From the NCBI GenBank assembly GCA_018819665.1, contig JAHJOY010000075.1, forward strand, positions 1-14,309: a stretch of 14,309 bases of DNA. Direction: 5' to 3'. Shown here in pieces: positions 13,044-14,309 of this stretch (the first letter of the stretch is position 1; each line of letters starts with the position of its first letter). The position numbers and the translations under genes are program-made. The notes beneath the pieces were generated by a model, which saw only the letters and a program-made list of their open reading frames with translations, made no database searches and was not told where the DNA came from. Source of the DNA: a bacterium (GTDB lineage: Bacteria; Atribacterota; Phoenicimicrobiia; Phoenicimicrobiales; Phoenicimicrobiaceae).

Positions 13044-14198
13044 TCATCTTGTTGATATCCAACAGGCTCCTCTTTGTGAGCTTTCCACACATAGATTAAT
13101 GAATTTGACACCTCTTGTGCCATCTTCAAAGGTAGGAAAATCAACTTCCTTCTGATTCTGGTAAGGTTTTCCTGCCTTTTTGGCCAGCAAGGCATCAGAG
13201 AAATTAGAATAGATATTGGCAAAAGCCTCATATACGCCCCCGGGATGCCCTCCAGGGAGTCGAGAGACTCTCAAGGCCAGAGGATATAAATTATCTCTTC
13301 CCCGAGATAAAATCTGAACTGGCCGACCATAAAAAGCAACTTTCAAATAATCAGGTTTTTCTTGCTCCCATTCTACAGATCCCTTTTCTCCCAAAACACG
13401 GATTTTTAAACCATTATTGTTCCCGATAGCCACCTGTGAACACCAGTAAATCCCCCGAGCCCCGCTGGTATATTTGATTAAAACCTCTGCATTATCATCG
13501 AGTGCTCTTCCCTTAACAAAAATATCCAAATTGGCGCAAAGAGAATCGATTTCCAATCCGGTTGTATAAGAGACAGTATTTTCTATATGGCTTCCAATAT
13601 CCGCTACACAATTAGACTTTCCGGAATATTTGGGGTCAGTTCGCCAGGATGCCTGCTTGTTCCCTTCTTCTTTCTCTACCGGCATAGCCAGCCATTCCTG
13701 GAGATATTCTCCCATTACTATCCGAATCTTCCCAATCTCGCCTCTACTAATTATTTCCCGAGCATGTTTTACCATAGGATAACCGGAATATGTATAAGTC
13801 ACACAACCAAGTAAATCTCTTTTCTTGGCCAAATTTGTTAATTCTTCAGCCTCTTCAACTTTCAAGGTCAAAGGCTTATCACAAACTACATTAATGCCCT
13901 TTTCTAAAAAAGCTTTGGCCATCTCAAAATGTGAATTATTCGGGGTCGCAATGATAACAAAATCAATTTTATCCTCTCTTGCTCCCTCTTTCTCGGTCAT
14001 TTCCCTAAAATTTTTATAGAGTCGTCCGGAATCCAAACCCAATTTTTTCCCTGTAGATAAAGTATTGTCATAACTTCTGGAAAAACATCCGGCAACTAAT
14101 TTTGCTTTACGGTCAAAGGAAGCTGCTTTATGATGAACTTCGCCAATTAAAGAGCCAATTCCACCACCTACCATACCAAAACTTAAAACTTCATTCAT
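13044..14198 (-). CDS. Gfo/Idh/MocA family NAD(P)-dependent oxidoreductase
   Basis: This family oxidises or reduces hydroxyl groups on sugars, inositols and related compounds with NAD(P). The 384-residue length is normal. The N-terminal Rossmann fold shows GMVGGGIGSLIGEVH (8-22). FVIIATPNNSHFEMAKAFLE and GINVVCDKPLTL give the conserved CDKP lysine (the EKP position). The second domain has GEIGKIRIVMGEYLQEW and the family His in VADIGSHIENTV. It ends normally with GVKFINLCVESSQRGACW before a TGA. ATG 14198 has GAGGT eight bases upstream. No sugar transporter or kinase lies in the window, so the substrate is open. The 111 bases upstream to the window end are AT-rich and hold no visible gene. 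Confidence 0.92.
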   Translation of the reverse strand: MNEVLSFGMVGGGIGSLIGEVHHKAASFDRKAKLVAGCFSRSYDNTLSTGKKLGLDSGRLYKNFREMTEKEGAREDKIDFVIIATPNNSHFEMAKAFLEKGINVVCDKPLTLKVEEAEELTNLAKKRDLLGCVTYTYSGYPMVKHAREIISRGEIGKIRIVMGEYLQEWLAMPVEKEEGNKQASWRTDPKYSGKSNCVADIGSHIENTVSYTTGLEIDSLCANLDIFVKGRALDDNAEVLIKYTSGARGIYWCSQVAIGNNNGLKIRVLGEKGSVEWEQEKPDYLKVAFYGRPVQILSRGRDNLYPLALRVSRLPGGHPGGVYEAFANIYSNFSDALLAKKAGKPYQNQKEVDFPTFEDGTRGVKFINLCVESSQRGACWISTR

Positions 14199-14309
14199 TT
14201 AATTTACCTCTTTTTCTTTAATTCAATCTTTTTAAAATCTTAAAGGCAAAATATTTAACTTATAGATTATATTCTGCAAAATATTAAAAAATCCTCTTTT
14301 ATTAAAAAT

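Noticed and set aside
13001..13231. Minus-strand frame of 76 codons at the end of the Gfo/Idh/MocA gene
   Set aside because: It overlaps the normal C-terminus of the oxidoreductase in another frame, and that protein ends naturally at 13044.
14286..14300. AAAAAATCCTCTTTT, also present at 8654-8668
   Set aside because: It is a low-complexity word in AT-rich spacer with no hairpin or further shared flank.
1..14309. tRNA, rRNA, CRISPR arrays, known riboswitches or insertion sequences other than the RAYT unit
   Set aside because: I looked for conserved cores and regular spacer-repeat structure and saw none.

Overview
The window is AT-rich bacterial chromosomal DNA in which every gene I can support lies on the minus strand, so transcription runs from the high-coordinate end towards position 1. 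Long PAS/GGDEF/HD-GYP signalling proteins, a DUF362 ferredoxin-like protein, TTG starts and A/T-ending codons suggest an anaerobic, probably uncultivated, low-GC bacterium. Atribacterota or a similar lineage is a guess, because there is no rRNA or other marker to settle it.

Layout from right to left (5' to 3' of the genes). 14198-13044 encodes a Gfo/Idh/MocA oxidoreductase. 12890-11775 encodes a DUF362 protein with two 4Fe-4S motifs. A long hairpin (11715-11749) precedes a histidine phosphatase (11674-11024), which overlaps or nearly abuts a CDF-type, probably zinc, efflux transporter (11043-10114). A 40-codon tail of a lost GGDEF gene follows (10113-9991), then a PBP4-type D,D-carboxypeptidase with a TTG start (9913-8705). 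A cyclic-di-GMP block comes next: a stand-alone HD-GYP protein that has lost three predicted metal ligands (8520-7804), a PAS-GGDEF diguanylate cyclase gene broken by two frameshifts (7622-5894), and an intact triple-PAS HD-GYP phosphodiesterase (5713-3860). After it lie a REP-associated tyrosine transposase (RAYT, 3798-3226) between two REP hairpins, a TPR/SLT lytic transglycosylase (3175-842), a small zinc-ribbon protein (777-445), a 59-residue HTH protein (311-132) with a good promoter, and the first codons of another gene at the left edge (45-1).

The most interesting structure is a family of small palindromes linked to the RAYT. Four copies of a 20-nt hairpin (core CACGGCGTGCCGTG on the minus strand) each sit directly 3' of the tetranucleotide GTAG, the hallmark foot of REP elements. 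In three of the four, the TAG of that GTAG is the stop codon of the gene upstream (3860, 7804, 8705). The fourth lies 3 nt past the RAYT stop. Two other hairpin types also follow a GTAG (GTA with an adjacent G in one copy): a GGGTTTGA/TCAAACCC type in the two duplicated intergenic regions of the c-di-GMP block, and a single AAGTTCG/CGAACTT hairpin placed between the Shine-Dalgarno sequence and start codon of the zinc-ribbon gene. This looks like a transposase-dispersed system that inserts next to GTAG, so that genes ending in TAG keep their stop and gain a hairpin right after it.

By function the window combines cell-wall turnover (lytic transglycosylase, carboxypeptidase), c-di-GMP synthesis, breakdown or sensing (one damaged and one degenerate member), metal efflux, and redox proteins of unknown role. 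Apart from the short phosphatase-transporter and transglycosylase-zinc-ribbon spacings, the genes do not form one obvious pathway. No gene-free stretch exceeds 300 bases.
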